Source: Marinimicrobium sp050113635 (GTDB lineage Bacteria > Pseudomonadota > Gammaproteobacteria > Pseudomonadales > Cellvibrionaceae). Taken from it: DNA of 64,000 bases. The position numbers and the translations under genes are program-made. A model generated the notes under the pieces. It saw only the letters and a list, made by a program, of their open reading frames with translations. It made no database searches and had not been told where the DNA came from. Location of the stretch: assembly GCF_050113635.1 (NCBI RefSeq), contig NZ_JBNJLT010000003.1, positions 62,001-126,000 on the forward strand, written 5' to 3'. Position 1 is the stretch's first letter, and each line of letters opens with the position of its first letter. Below are positions 9,001 to 18,272 of the stretch, one piece after another.

Positions 9001-11406
9001 CATCAGGAGCGTTCCAGCGATTCTCCCATGCGGTTGTACGGTGTCGTTCCCATTCGCGTGAACGACCCCGATACGCGATTGACGCCCGATCTGACCGCGC
9101 CCGAGCAGGTGCGGCCGGAATCCCGTTTTGACGTCACCGTGTCCGAGTCGGACGGCAAACCCATGACCTACACCCTGGCGCTGGTGGACGAAGGGCTGTT
9201 GGGGATTACCGGCTACCGCACCCCGAACCCGCACGACCACTTCTATCAGCGCGAGGCGTTGGGGGTGTACACCTGGGACTTGTTCGATCAAGTGGTGGGC
9301 GCCTACGGCGCTTCGCTGCAACGAGTGTTGGCCATTGGCGGGAGTGACGCCGAGGACGAAGACACGGCAAACCCCCGTGAGCGTCGTTTCCCACCCGTAG
9401 TGCAATTTCTGGGGCCGTTTGAGCTGGAGGCCGGCACGGAGCGTCAGCACAGTATCGAGTTGCCACCCTATCTGGGCGAGGTGCGCCTAATGGTGGTGGC
9501 CGGTGAAAACGGTGCCTATGGCAGCGCGGAGAACAGTGTCACAGTGAGTCAGCCCCTGAGCCTGCTGGCCACATTGCCCCGTGTGGTTGGGCCGGGAGAA
9601 ACCATTTCGCTGCCGGTACAACTGTTCGCCAGTGACGAGAGTATTGAGGAAGTGACGCTGAGTGCCGAGGCCGAAGCCCCCTTCACGCTGTCCCGCGCAG
9701 AAACCAAGGTAGACCTGGCTGGTGAGGCGGAGGCTTTGGTGGAGCTGGGGCTGACGGTGGATGACCGGATCGGCACCGGCACCGTGACCGTAACGGCCCG
9801 CAGTGGCGACGAAGTCGCGACCCAGAGCATCACGTTGACCTCGCGTGCGCCCAACCCCCCGAGTGTGCGCCGCGAGCAATACCTGTTACCGCCGGGCGAA
9901 ACCTGGACGCCGAGTCTGATGCCACACGGGATGGCGGGCACGAACCAGGCCAGCCTGGAAGTGGGGCGGTTGCCAACGCTCAACCTCGAACAGCGCCTTG
10001 GCTACCTGATTCGCTATCCCCACGGTTGCCTGGAGCAAGTGGTGTCGGCAGCGTTCCCGCAACTGTATCTGGATAAGCTCGTGACGCTGAACGATGAACA
10101 AGCGGCCGAACGGGAAGATAACATCCGCGCCACCATTGATCGTCTGGCCGGTTTTCAGTCCGGTAGTGGTGGCTTCCAGTACTGGCCGGGGGGAGGCTAC
10201 GTGAATGAATGGGCCTCAGTGTACGCCGGTCACTTCCTCACCGAAGCGCGCCGACTTGGGTACGGTGTGCCCGACGGTCTGTTTACCCAGTGGTTGAACC
10301 AGGAGCGTACTCTGGCGCGCCGCACTCGGGACGACGCTGATCGATGGGTGGTGCAAGCCTATCGTCTGTACGTACTGACGCTGGCGGATGCGGCTGAGAC
10401 TCCGGCCATGAATCGACTGCGTGAACGGCTGCGCAATAACGACGAGAGCGCCACCGCCCGACGTCTGTTGGCAAGTGCCTACTATCACCTTGGGCTGGAT
10501 GACGCCGGCCGTGAACTGGTCAGTGGCGTCACGACAGTACCTGATTACAATGCACCGGGTTACACCTACGGCTCGTCGCTGCGCGACCGGGCCGTTTGGT
10601 TGCAGTTACTGGTGCGTGCGGACGATACCGAGGCGGCCTGGGATCAGGCTGAGCGGGTGGCCGAACGGTTGTCCTCATCCGATTGGTACAGCACCCAGTC
10701 CGTGGCCTGGGCGCTGTTGGCCATGGCCGATTTTGCCGGTGAGCAAACCCCGGACGCTGCCATGGATTTCGCGCTCGAAACCCCGGGTGTCTCCGACTGG
10801 CAACCCCTGCAAAGTCGGCAGCACTGGTATCGGCAGGAATTGGGCAGTACCGATGTTCGGGTTCGCAACGACAGCGACTATCCGCTGCGGGTGACGCTCA
10901 GCAATCGCGGTACACCGGTGGCCGAAGACGAGCAGGCCGAACGCGAAGGGCTGAATCTATCGATGGAATTTACCACGGTGGATGGCGAGTCGTTGACGAT
11001 TGACCAGTTGCCACAGGGCACAGATTTTAAAGCGCGCATTACGGTAGCGGCGGACTTTGCTGACCTGGGGCGCGACTATCTGGAGAACCTGGCCATGACG
11101 CTGGGTATGCCCAGCGGCTGGGAGATTCGCAACGAGCGCCTGGAAGGCGGCGACATGCCCGACGGATTTGATTACATCGACATTCGCGATGATCGGGTGA
11201 CGAGTTATTTCAGCCTGTGGAAAAATCATCGCTGGAGCTGGCGCTATAGTGATACCCGGCAGGAGCGGGTAACGCTGGAACTGTTGCTCAACGCCGCCTA
11301 TACCGGTGAGTTCTACCTGCCGGGCTGGCGTGCCGAGGCGATGTACGATGGCCGCGTCCATGCCAGTACGGCAGGCCGTTGGGTGCGGGTGGTCAAGCCG
11401 GAGTAA
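6094..11406 (+). CDS. Alpha-2-macroglobulin family lipoprotein with thioester
   Basis: A 1770-residue bacterial alpha-2-macroglobulin of the YfhM type. The signal peptide ends in a lipobox (LLWLAGC), so it is an anchored periplasmic lipoprotein. The MG-like beta domains occupy most of the chain, with the bait-containing middle region in the centre. The thioester motif GCLEQ is intact (Cys1312-Gln1315), embedded in LIRYPHGCLEQVVSAAFPQL, and a helical thioester domain follows (SGSGGFQYWPGG). Such proteins trap proteases that breach the outer membrane and are thought to work with PbpC, encoded 3 bp downstream. An unusual Tyr/Trp/Ser-rich stretch with several Cys lies at about residues 363-425. 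Confidence 0.95.
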   Translation: MQTRTQLIRRALWLLVPCLLWLAGCERDSGSAETAAGETVAEAPLAADAPQTLGTFDLALGALTPVQDDPERMRLAGELTLPDGAELDQVRSLIDVEMDGTLLPVEWNVVSKPVHFRFEVNDIERTDAARTLQVRWNGEAVGSAQKGARDIAVPALGTLTVTGVQVVPQPRLMVEVSFSQPLNREQNLSGLVQLDGEEIRPQVDGHRLRIYPESEAEEPVRLQISDLVRDATGRTLGKPYEESVVLSLVTPGVRFNGSSSILPPAEQLSVPFEAARVDSVQVTAFKTFEGNMGQYLQYRSLNDATMDNATGRYLWRKTYRLPEPATGGWQQYHLDLTELMAQHPDGLVQLKLSVDRSNSLYSCGETRPDEPMDVPPESSDGDWSYNQSPKPSWYQQYYESRGYWDYSERNNPCHESYYRYSNNTEASRAFQVSSIGLLAKQGGDDELLVIATSLLDAAPLPGTTVRAYNFQQQPIGDGETDEYGMARIAVEGRPFFLTAERNGKTGYLRLARAEALPTNQFDVGGESVRDGLKGFLYGERDVWRPGDDIHLTFMLNDPDGVWPDDHPVTLDLFDPRGNKVLSQVAREPLNGFYTYTLRTDESAPTGNWRAVVHLGNRYFDKVVKVESIMPNRLKLDLAFAETPLRQSAMPAAATLSARWLHGANAGGLKADSEVRLTPAPTRFEGYSQFVFDDPARSFASATQTVFEGNLNTEGEARFEMNLPVESPPPGRLSATFINRVFEPGGAFSTALRRFDYLPFEHWVGVNIPEGEGYNGAIARDQDQTVTLQSLTAEGKPEAGRELRLTLYRVDWRWWWDRSGEDLASFVASNNHTPLVEEVLTANGEGRAQWTLAANTYDWGRYLLRVCDTQGNHCSGDLVYLGWSAGNAVSPASATQLMLSTDKDAYTVGETAQIRLPDIDQGRALLSVENGRRVLESRWLDLDSGQTTIELPVTESMAPNIYAHITLLLPHQERSSDSPMRLYGVVPIRVNDPDTRLTPDLTAPEQVRPESRFDVTVSESDGKPMTYTLALVDEGLLGITGYRTPNPHDHFYQREALGVYTWDLFDQVVGAYGASLQRVLAIGGSDAEDEDTANPRERRFPPVVQFLGPFELEAGTERQHSIELPPYLGEVRLMVVAGENGAYGSAENSVTVSQPLSLLATLPRVVGPGETISLPVQLFASDESIEEVTLSAEAEAPFTLSRAETKVDLAGEAEALVELGLTVDDRIGTGTVTVTARSGDEVATQSITLTSRAPNPPSVRREQYLLPPGETWTPSLMPHGMAGTNQASLEVGRLPTLNLEQRLGYLIRYPHGCLEQVVSAAFPQLYLDKLVTLNDEQAAEREDNIRATIDRLAGFQSGSGGFQYWPGGGYVNEWASVYAGHFLTEARRLGYGVPDGLFTQWLNQERTLARRTRDDADRWVVQAYRLYVLTLADAAETPAMNRLRERLRNNDESATARRLLASAYYHLGLDDAGRELVSGVTTVPDYNAPGYTYGSSLRDRAVWLQLLVRADDTEAAWDQAERVAERLSSSDWYSTQSVAWALLAMADFAGEQTPDAAMDFALETPGVSDWQPLQSRQHWYRQELGSTDVRVRNDSDYPLRVTLSNRGTPVAEDEQAEREGLNLSMEFTTVDGESLTIDQLPQGTDFKARITVAADFADLGRDYLENLAMTLGMPSGWEIRNERLEGGDMPDGFDYIDIRDDRVTSYFSLWKNHRWSWRYSDTRQERVTLELLLNAAYTGEFYLPGWRAEAMYDGRVHASTAGRWVRVVKPE

Positions 11407-11409
11407 GCG

Positions 11410-13782
11410 TTGCGACGACGTTCTAAAAAAACCGGAGAGCGGCGCGCACGAAGCGCATGGCGGGCGGTCGCGCTGGGGGTGCCGCTGCTGTTCATTCTTT
11501 TGTGTCTGGCGGCACTGTCGTGGTGGCCGCTGCCCCCGGCGCTGCAACAGCGTGATTACGCCCGAGTACTCTTCGCCGACGATGGCGAGTTACTTGGGGC
11601 GCGCATCGCCACAGACCAGCAATGGCGTTTCGAGCCGGTGGCCACCGTTCCGGAGAAGTATCGTCGCGCGTTGCTGACGTTTGAAGACCGCCGTTTCCAC
11701 TGGCATCCGGGCGTTGACCCCGTTGCCATACTGCGTGCGGCCTGGGGTAACCTCAGAGCCGGGCGGGTCACCAGCGGGGGCAGCACGCTGACCATGCAGC
11801 TGGCTCGCCTGTTGCGCGATGACCCGCCGCGCACGCTCGGGAACAAGGCGCTTGAAGCGTTAAGTGCCCTGCATCTGGAATGGCATTTTACGAAAGACGA
11901 ACTGCTGGGTTTGTACGCCAGTTATGCACCCTACGGTGGTAACGTGGTGGGGTTGCGCGCCGCCGCCTGGCGTTATTTTGGGCGCGAACCCCAGGCTCTC
12001 TCCTGGGCCGAGGCGGCAACGCTGGCCGTGCTGCCCAACAGCCCGGCGTTGATTCACCCCGGTCGACATCGCGAGCAATTGCAGTCGCGGCGCAACGCGC
12101 TGTTGCGTCAATTGGCCGCCCAGAACGCCATGAGTCCTCTGGATCTGGAGCTGGCGTTGCGCGAACCGCTGCCCGATCAACCGCGTGCCTTGCCCCGGCT
12201 GGCTCCGCATATGCTGACCTCACTGGAAAGTGAATTCCCCGAACAGGCCGTTTTTTACAGCACCCTGGATGCGGATTTGCAAAGAGCGACTCAGCGTATT
12301 GCCGAGCAGCACGGCGAGCGGCTGGCGCGCGATGGCGTACACAATCTGTCGCTGATCGTGATCGACCACCGTACCATGACCACTCGCGCTTACCTGGGTA
12401 ATCGAGCGGCCAGCCGTGATGTACAGTATGCCCCGGCGCTGGATATCGCGCAGCGCCCCCGCTCCACCGGCAGTATTCTCAAGCCGCTGCTGTATGCGTC
12501 TATGCTCGACAGCGGAGCGCTTTTACCGACCACCCTGGTGCCGGATATTCCCGCGTATTTTGGCGGCTATCGACCGGAAAATTACGACCGTCAGTATCGG
12601 GGCGCTGTGCCAGCCCACTATGCGCTGGCGCGCTCGTTAAATGTTCCCGCTGTGCACATGCTCAAGGCGCACGGCATCGAGCGCTTCCACCACCAGCTGC
12701 AAGATCTGGGATTAACCAAGCTGTTTCGGCCGGCGAACGATTACGGGTTGAGCCTGATTCTCGGCGGCGCTGAAGGCACCTTGTGGGAACTGACCAACCT
12801 CTATGCGCGGTTGACCGCCAATGCCCGGGATGGGGAATGGCGGGACAATGCCCGTCGTTTCGAAGGCGAGCGACCGCCGGTACTGCCCACACCCAATCTC
12901 GGCCAGGGGGCGTCGTGGCTGACGCTGCAGGCACTGATCAATGTAGTTCGGCCCGGCGCTGACAGTCTGTGGCGGGATTTCAGTGGCAGCCAGGCCATTG
13001 CCTGGAAAACCGGTACCAGTTACGGATTGCGAGATGCATGGGCCATCGGCAGTAATGGTCGCTACACCGTGGGCGTGTGGGCGGGCAATGCGGGCGGTGA
13101 AGCGGCGCCCACGCTCAGTGGTCAACACAGTGCCGCACCCGTATTGTTCGATGTCTTTGAGCAGTTGGGGCGCCACCGCTGGTTTCCCAAACCGCAACAA
13201 GCTCTGAAAACCGTTTCGGTGTGCAAGACCGATGGTTACCTGGCCGGTGGTCAGTGTGAAGCGCACAGGATTGATATACCGCGGACCAGTCACTTTCAAA
13301 CAGTAACGCCGCACTATCAACGCCTGCACCTCGATGCGTCCGGTCGGTTTCGGGTGCATGCCGGGTGCGAGCGTGTGTCCGCCATGCGCTCCGAAGACCG
13401 CTTCGTGCTGCCGCCGTTACAGGCACACTTCTGGCGGCAATACCACAGTGACTACGCGGCCATACCACCGTGGCGATCCGACTGCATTGGCGACGTTGCG
13501 CGTTATGCGGATGATCAGCCCATGGACTTGTTGTACCCGAGGGAGGGCAGTCAGGTATTTATTCCGATCGAGCTGAGTGGCCGCCGGGGGCGGGTGGTGT
13601 TACAGGCGGTACATCGGCAGAGAGATACCTCGTTGTTCTGGCACCTGGACGACCGTTTCCTCGGGCGTACGCGAACCTTTCATGAGCAGTCTGTTTTTCT
13701 TCAACCGGGTTGGCACAAACTCCGGCTGGTCGACGGCGAGGGTTATGTATTGGAACGCTGGTTCAAGGTGCTGGGGGAGTGA
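11410..13782 (+). CDS. pbpC: Penicillin-binding protein 1C (bifunctional class A)
   Basis: A 790-residue protein starting at TTG, three bases after the alpha-2-macroglobulin stop. A transmembrane anchor spans about residues 20-42. The glycosyltransferase domain shows FEDRRFHWHPGVDP and GGSTLTMQLARLL, both GT51 hallmarks. The transpeptidase domain has the SxxK serine (S355-I-L-K358) and the KTGT box (K533). A C-terminal BiPBP-C type beta domain follows (about 690-790, YPREGSQVFIPIELSGRRG). It polymerises and crosslinks peptidoglycan. Coupling to the alpha-2-macroglobulin gene is the classic arrangement, interpreted as repair of the wall after envelope breach. Confidence 0.96.
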   Translation: MRRRSKKTGERRARSAWRAVALGVPLLFILLCLAALSWWPLPPALQQRDYARVLFADDGELLGARIATDQQWRFEPVATVPEKYRRALLTFEDRRFHWHPGVDPVAILRAAWGNLRAGRVTSGGSTLTMQLARLLRDDPPRTLGNKALEALSALHLEWHFTKDELLGLYASYAPYGGNVVGLRAAAWRYFGREPQALSWAEAATLAVLPNSPALIHPGRHREQLQSRRNALLRQLAAQNAMSPLDLELALREPLPDQPRALPRLAPHMLTSLESEFPEQAVFYSTLDADLQRATQRIAEQHGERLARDGVHNLSLIVIDHRTMTTRAYLGNRAASRDVQYAPALDIAQRPRSTGSILKPLLYASMLDSGALLPTTLVPDIPAYFGGYRPENYDRQYRGAVPAHYALARSLNVPAVHMLKAHGIERFHHQLQDLGLTKLFRPANDYGLSLILGGAEGTLWELTNLYARLTANARDGEWRDNARRFEGERPPVLPTPNLGQGASWLTLQALINVVRPGADSLWRDFSGSQAIAWKTGTSYGLRDAWAIGSNGRYTVGVWAGNAGGEAAPTLSGQHSAAPVLFDVFEQLGRHRWFPKPQQALKTVSVCKTDGYLAGGQCEAHRIDIPRTSHFQTVTPHYQRLHLDASGRFRVHAGCERVSAMRSEDRFVLPPLQAHFWRQYHSDYAAIPPWRSDCIGDVARYADDQPMDLLYPREGSQVFIPIELSGRRGRVVLQAVHRQRDTSLFWHLDDRFLGRTRTFHEQSVFLQPGWHKLRLVDGEGYVLERWFKVLGE

Positions 13783-13850
13783 GGGCGTTCATCGTCACTC
13801 ATCATCACTCCCCCGGTTTCTGATCGCAGTCGGGCTTCTTATCATTCTCG

Positions 13851-15983
13851 TCACAGGGAGTTCAAAAAAGCCAGTAGCGATTGCCGCTCTTCACCGCTTA
13901 AGTCGATAAAACGATTTTTAATAACTTCGGCTTCGCCGCCGTGCCAGAGAATCGCTTCGGTGAGCGTGCGGGCGCGACCATCGTGCAAATAGCCGACGGG
14001 AATGTCACCGGCCACGTAGCGGGTGTAGCCGATACCCCATAGCGCTGGGGTACGCCACATGCGACCATTGGCCAGGCCTTCGGTAAAGTTATCCGCCAGG
14101 CCTTCGCCCATATCGTGCAACAGCATGTCGGTGTAGGGCCGGATGGCCTGGTTGCGGGCTTCGGCAAAGCGGGAGCGCGCACTGGTTTGCACGTTGCTAA
14201 CGTGGCACGCGGTGCAGCGAATGTCTTTAAACACTTGTTCGCCTTGCGCGATCTGATCTGGATTCACCGCTAAGTAGGCGAGTGGCGCCACGCCCTCCGG
14301 AAAACCGCTACTGACGCTGCGCTGTGCCGGCACCGCCAGCAAGTGCAAGTAGTCTGTCATGAGCTCCAGGGCATCATCGGGCAGGCCCGCTTCTGTGCCG
14401 CTGCTCGGGTCGCAGTACTGAGGCCCGGCCAGACATTGGCGATTGGGGTAAATCGAAGACGTCACCGACATATCCAGCAATGCCGCATTGGCCACTTGAT
14501 GACGCAGACTCGCTTTGCCGGCTTTCCAGCCATATCGGCCTAAACGCACCTCACCCGTTTCAGGGTCGTACACATAGTTGGCCGTTCCCAGCACTCCGTC
14601 CGCATCGGGTGTGCTGCGAACGCGCGCCAGGATAGTTTCATCGGCGATAGCTTCCAGTAATCCCATTCCAATTAATGGCTGGGCCGAACGCAAAGAATAC
14701 GCGTCGGGCTCGGGACCTTCAAAAGCGATGTCGGGCTGGCGCAATTCCACTTGTGTGCCATCGCCAAGAGTGGCCCGGCGGCTCTCAAAGCCGGAGACAT
14801 AAGCGGCATTGCCCCAGTTTTCGGTGGCACCGGTCTGGCCGGCTTGGTTGGTATGGATGGAACGTGCGTTCATTTGCAGGCTTTGCCCGTAAAGCGGGTG
14901 CGGTAAATAGTCGCCATTAGCCGGTTCACGCTCGGCACCAACGCGCACCACCATCGTGTCCAGCCGCTGATTCACCGCGACTGGTGCGACGCTGCGACCA
15001 TTATTGATGTGGCAGCCGACACAGGTGGACTGGTTAAAGTGCTGCCCCTGCAGGCCTCGACCGGCGTCATTGCGGTCGTTGCCAGCCTCGTTGTGCACGC
15101 CGTTCCACAAATTCGTGTGCAGCCAGCGACGGCCCTCCATAAAACGCTGAATATTCTGCATGCCGATGTTGTTGTGAGGCTGCTGGAAAATAAAGTGGGC
15201 ATTGTCGGCGTAATCGTAAGACACCGAGCCCAGCCCACCCTGCAAGGTGCGTTTGGGCAGCGGTTCGTTCATCAAGCGCGGTTGCACCCCGTACCAGGGG
15301 CGTAAGCCTTCACCCATCACGTATGTCAGTTCGTTGGTGTAGTAGCGAACGGCGCCGTCATCTCCGATGGCATCCATCGCTTCCCGCGTGGAAAAGAACG
15401 AGCTGGTAAACTCGATAATGTCGCCTTTTTTAAGCGGGCGCGCCGCGACAGATTCGTCAGTTGGCACTAAAACATTATGGGCATTCGCCGCCATGGCCCG
15501 GTGGCCGGGATAGGTATCGAACACCACGCTGCAGCCGTCGTTGGCACCGATAATGCCGTCATAGCCGCTGTCGGGATGCAACAGCCGGTTGTTCGCTGGC
15601 TTAGGCACGACCGGGCACGGGGCGCCGTCACTCAGGTACGTAGAGTCATCGAGCAAATCGCCGGGGCTCATCCAGCCAAAGCCGGTGACATTCGGGTCAT
15701 CGAAGCGGCGAACGAAGGCATGTCCACCGCCCTTCGCGCTCGGTAGTGGCCTGATGTCGGTACCCGACGGCGGCTCAAATTCCGGTTCCGGCCGATCAAT
15801 GGGGGGTAAATCGGTTGGAGGTGTATCGTTAGTCGGTGGTGTGGTGTCGTTGTCCGTCTCGGTACCGCCACTGCCACCGCCACCACACGCCGGGATCGTC
15901 AACGCCAGGAGCGGGATCAGTAGCCATTGCCTAGCCCTGCATTTTTCCACTGCTGTTTTAGAAAAAAAGCAAAGCGTCATCAT
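13851..15983 (-). CDS. DUF1111 dihaem c-type cytochrome / putative oxidoreductase lipoprotein
   Basis: A 710-residue protein from ATG 15983, chosen because GGAG lies eight bases upstream; a GTG at 16013 would add ten residues but lacks a site. The N-terminus ends in a lipobox (LALTIPACGGGG) followed by a Thr/Pro-rich linker. Two haem c motifs are visible: CVGCH in the middle (STCVGCHINNG) and CTACH near the C-terminus (IRCTACHVSN). The layout matches the DUF1111 di-haem oxidoreductase family related to cytochrome c peroxidases. The reaction is not established. It stands alone, convergent with pbpC. Confidence 0.87.
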   Translation of the reverse strand: MMTLCFFSKTAVEKCRARQWLLIPLLALTIPACGGGGSGGTETDNDTTPPTNDTPPTDLPPIDRPEPEFEPPSGTDIRPLPSAKGGGHAFVRRFDDPNVTGFGWMSPGDLLDDSTYLSDGAPCPVVPKPANNRLLHPDSGYDGIIGANDGCSVVFDTYPGHRAMAANAHNVLVPTDESVAARPLKKGDIIEFTSSFFSTREAMDAIGDDGAVRYYTNELTYVMGEGLRPWYGVQPRLMNEPLPKRTLQGGLGSVSYDYADNAHFIFQQPHNNIGMQNIQRFMEGRRWLHTNLWNGVHNEAGNDRNDAGRGLQGQHFNQSTCVGCHINNGRSVAPVAVNQRLDTMVVRVGAEREPANGDYLPHPLYGQSLQMNARSIHTNQAGQTGATENWGNAAYVSGFESRRATLGDGTQVELRQPDIAFEGPEPDAYSLRSAQPLIGMGLLEAIADETILARVRSTPDADGVLGTANYVYDPETGEVRLGRYGWKAGKASLRHQVANAALLDMSVTSSIYPNRQCLAGPQYCDPSSGTEAGLPDDALELMTDYLHLLAVPAQRSVSSGFPEGVAPLAYLAVNPDQIAQGEQVFKDIRCTACHVSNVQTSARSRFAEARNQAIRPYTDMLLHDMGEGLADNFTEGLANGRMWRTPALWGIGYTRYVAGDIPVGYLHDGRARTLTEAILWHGGEAEVIKNRFIDLSGEERQSLLAFLNSL

Positions 15984-16370
15984 TACGTACTCCAAAATAA
16001 ACGTTATAGCCACCGGGGAGCGGCGGTCAACGGATCGGCGTGCTTCGGGTTTTCATTATCCGGTAAGCAGATGTTCTTCAAAAATAATTATTGTTGACAG
16101 TGAATCAGAATGTGACCGAATTCACCATGAAATCGTGATCCAGCAGTTACCGTTTTGACCTCCTCGACGAAAAGCGCCGCATGTTGCACCAAGGCCGCAT
16201 CGGTTTCACCCGCAGCTGTTTTGCAGAACAAACGCTACGCTGAGATTCACCGGCCGGACGGCAAGCCCGATCATTAACCCAGCAACCCCTTTCTTTTATC
16301 CGGCTTTGGATGATCTGGAACACTCACTGATGGGTACACAGGGCCTGTCGGGAGAAGAAATTCTCTGGAT
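15984..16370. other. Intergenic region between the DUF1111 gene and tamA
   Basis: About 390 bp with no convincing gene. The DUF1111 promoter probably lies on the left (see 16055-16081). A TTGACA hexamer at 16094-16099 on the plus strand lacks a good -10. No hairpin or repeat stands out on the tamA side. Confidence 0.5.
16055..16081 (-). promoter_or_regulatory. Possible promoter of the DUF1111 gene
   Basis: On the minus strand TTGAAG (16081-16076) and GATAAT (16060-16055) are separated by 15 bp, shorter than ideal. They lie about 70-100 bp upstream of the ATG at 15983. This is a sequence match only. Confidence 0.35.
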
Positions 16371-18272
16371 TTGTCCGCAACCTGCTTTGAGACACGAGGT
16401 CAAACCGTTAAAGTAGCCCCCTCACTGGATGATCCCTCGACTGATCGGATTGAGATTTTGCTGATATTGTGTTCCTTAATTCGCCCCTCCAAAGATCGGC
16501 TTCGGTGCTTAAGTTGCTCCTTAAGTCGGCGTTTTGGTGGGCTTCTGAGCCTGGGCGTACTGGCAGGGATTGCTTCCACCGCGCAGGCAGCCACACCGAG
16601 CATCGACATAGAAGGCGGTTCGGATCGGTTGCGGGATAACGTTCGCAGCTTTATTTCTCTGGCAGATGAGCCGTGCGACACGCCGCTTTGGCGTCTCAGG
16701 GCACGAATGCGGGAGTTGGATCGTCAGGTTCAGTCTGCGGCCGAAGCGCTGGGATACTATCAGCTCACCTCAGAGCGCGAGCTGAACCAGGGCGATGATT
16801 GCTGGTCGCTGACATTGACGCTCAACCCGGGCGAGCCTGTGCGGCTCACCAAGGCCGATATTGTGATTAACGGCGAGGGCGGTGAGGATGGCGCGTTTAA
16901 TTCGATCAAGAGCAACCCCGGCCTGGACGTGGGCGACCCGCTGGATCATGGTCGCTATGAGTCGCTGAAGAGCCGATTCGGCATGCTGGCTTCAGCGCGA
17001 GGTTATTTTGAGGGGCAGTTTGAACGCTCTCGCGTCGTCGTAGACCGGGAGGCCAATACGGCCGAAATGGAGCTGATTTACAACACGGGGCCTCGTTATC
17101 ATTTTGGCGAGATTCGGTTGCAGCACGATATTCTGGATGAAGATTTCCTGCGCCGGTACCTCACCTTTGAGTCGGGCGAACCTTACGATACCGATCCTCT
17201 GCTTGAATTAAAAAGCCGCCTGAATGCCAGCGATTATTTTCGTTCGGTACGTGTCAGCCCGCGGCTGCAAGAGCTGGAGGAAGAAGCCGTGCCGGTTCTG
17301 GTCGAGCTGGAAGGCCGCAAACGACACGGTTACTCCATTGGTGCCGGTTATGCGACGGACACCGGCCCCAGGGTGCTGCTGGGCTATGAGAATCGCTACG
17401 TTAACAATCGCGGACACTCCTTCCGGGCTGATGCCAAGGTCTCAGAGATTGGTGCGGATCTGGAGGCGGCCTACAGCATTCCAATGAGCCGACCGGCGCA
17501 TGAGACGGTGCGCTTGTACACTGGGTATCGCAATGAGGAAACAGAAGACACCAACAGTGCGGTTACCACGCTCGGTACCAGTTATACCCGGTCCGAAGAG
17601 GGCAGTGAATGGTTACAAACCTACTCGCTGAACTTCGAGCGTGAATACTTCGAAGTGGGGGATCAGCCCGAGCAGCGCTCAGACCTGCTGGTGCCAGCGT
17701 TCAGTCTTTCCCGTACCCGCAGCGATGGAAGCACCTACCCCATGTCTGGATGGAACGTCCTCGGGCGTCTTTCCGGGTCACCCTCCAGTCTCGGTTCCGA
17801 CACCAGTTTTGTGCAACTTTATGTGCGGGCCAAAGGTATTTACGGCCTGGGGGAGCGGAGTCGAATCATCGTACGCGGTGAAGTAGGGCGCACAGAGGTG
17901 GATGAGTTCAACGAATTGCCGGTTTCCCAGCGCTTCTTTGCCGGTGGTGATTCCAGCGTACGCGGTTATGACTATAAATCGATCGGTCCGACCGAGATCA
18001 GTCCGGAAACCGGAGAGCCCGTGGTGGTGGGTGGCAATAATCTGTTAACCACCAGTGTGGAGTTGGATTACCGGTTTCTGGACAACTGGGCCGTGGCCGC
18101 GTTTATGGACCAGGGGAATGCCTTTAACAATGGTGATGTGGATATGATGCGGGGCGTGGGTCTGGGCATCCGCTGGATTTCCCCCATTGGTCCGGTCCGT
18201 GTGGACGTGGCCAAAGCGCTTGACGGCAATGAGGGGTGGCGTCTGCACCTGAGCATGGGGCCGGATTTATGA
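16371..18272 (+). CDS. tamA: TamA, Omp85-family outer-membrane assembly protein
   Basis: Up to 633 residues. Three POTRA-like domains come first (about 75-310; LKSRFGMLASARGYFEGQF), then a 16-strand Omp85 barrel with the L6 hairpin motif VRGYD (DSSVRGYDYKSIGP) and the ending GWRLHLSMGPDL. TamA with TamB forms the translocation and assembly module that helps insert outer-membrane proteins and move phospholipids. The start is uncertain: the frame is open from a TTG at 16371, but the signal peptide (FGGLLSLGVLAGIASTAQA) begins much later, so a TTG near 16458 or 16467 may be the true start. No clear Shine-Dalgarno sequence is seen. It overlaps tamB by four bases. Confidence 0.92.
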   Translation: MSATCFETRGQTVKVAPSLDDPSTDRIEILLILCSLIRPSKDRLRCLSCSLSRRFGGLLSLGVLAGIASTAQAATPSIDIEGGSDRLRDNVRSFISLADEPCDTPLWRLRARMRELDRQVQSAAEALGYYQLTSERELNQGDDCWSLTLTLNPGEPVRLTKADIVINGEGGEDGAFNSIKSNPGLDVGDPLDHGRYESLKSRFGMLASARGYFEGQFERSRVVVDREANTAEMELIYNTGPRYHFGEIRLQHDILDEDFLRRYLTFESGEPYDTDPLLELKSRLNASDYFRSVRVSPRLQELEEEAVPVLVELEGRKRHGYSIGAGYATDTGPRVLLGYENRYVNNRGHSFRADAKVSEIGADLEAAYSIPMSRPAHETVRLYTGYRNEETEDTNSAVTTLGTSYTRSEEGSEWLQTYSLNFEREYFEVGDQPEQRSDLLVPAFSLSRTRSDGSTYPMSGWNVLGRLSGSPSSLGSDTSFVQLYVRAKGIYGLGERSRIIVRGEVGRTEVDEFNELPVSQRFFAGGDSSVRGYDYKSIGPTEISPETGEPVVVGGNNLLTTSVELDYRFLDNWAVAAFMDQGNAFNNGDVDMMRGVGLGIRWISPIGPVRVDVAKALDGNEGWRLHLSMGPDL

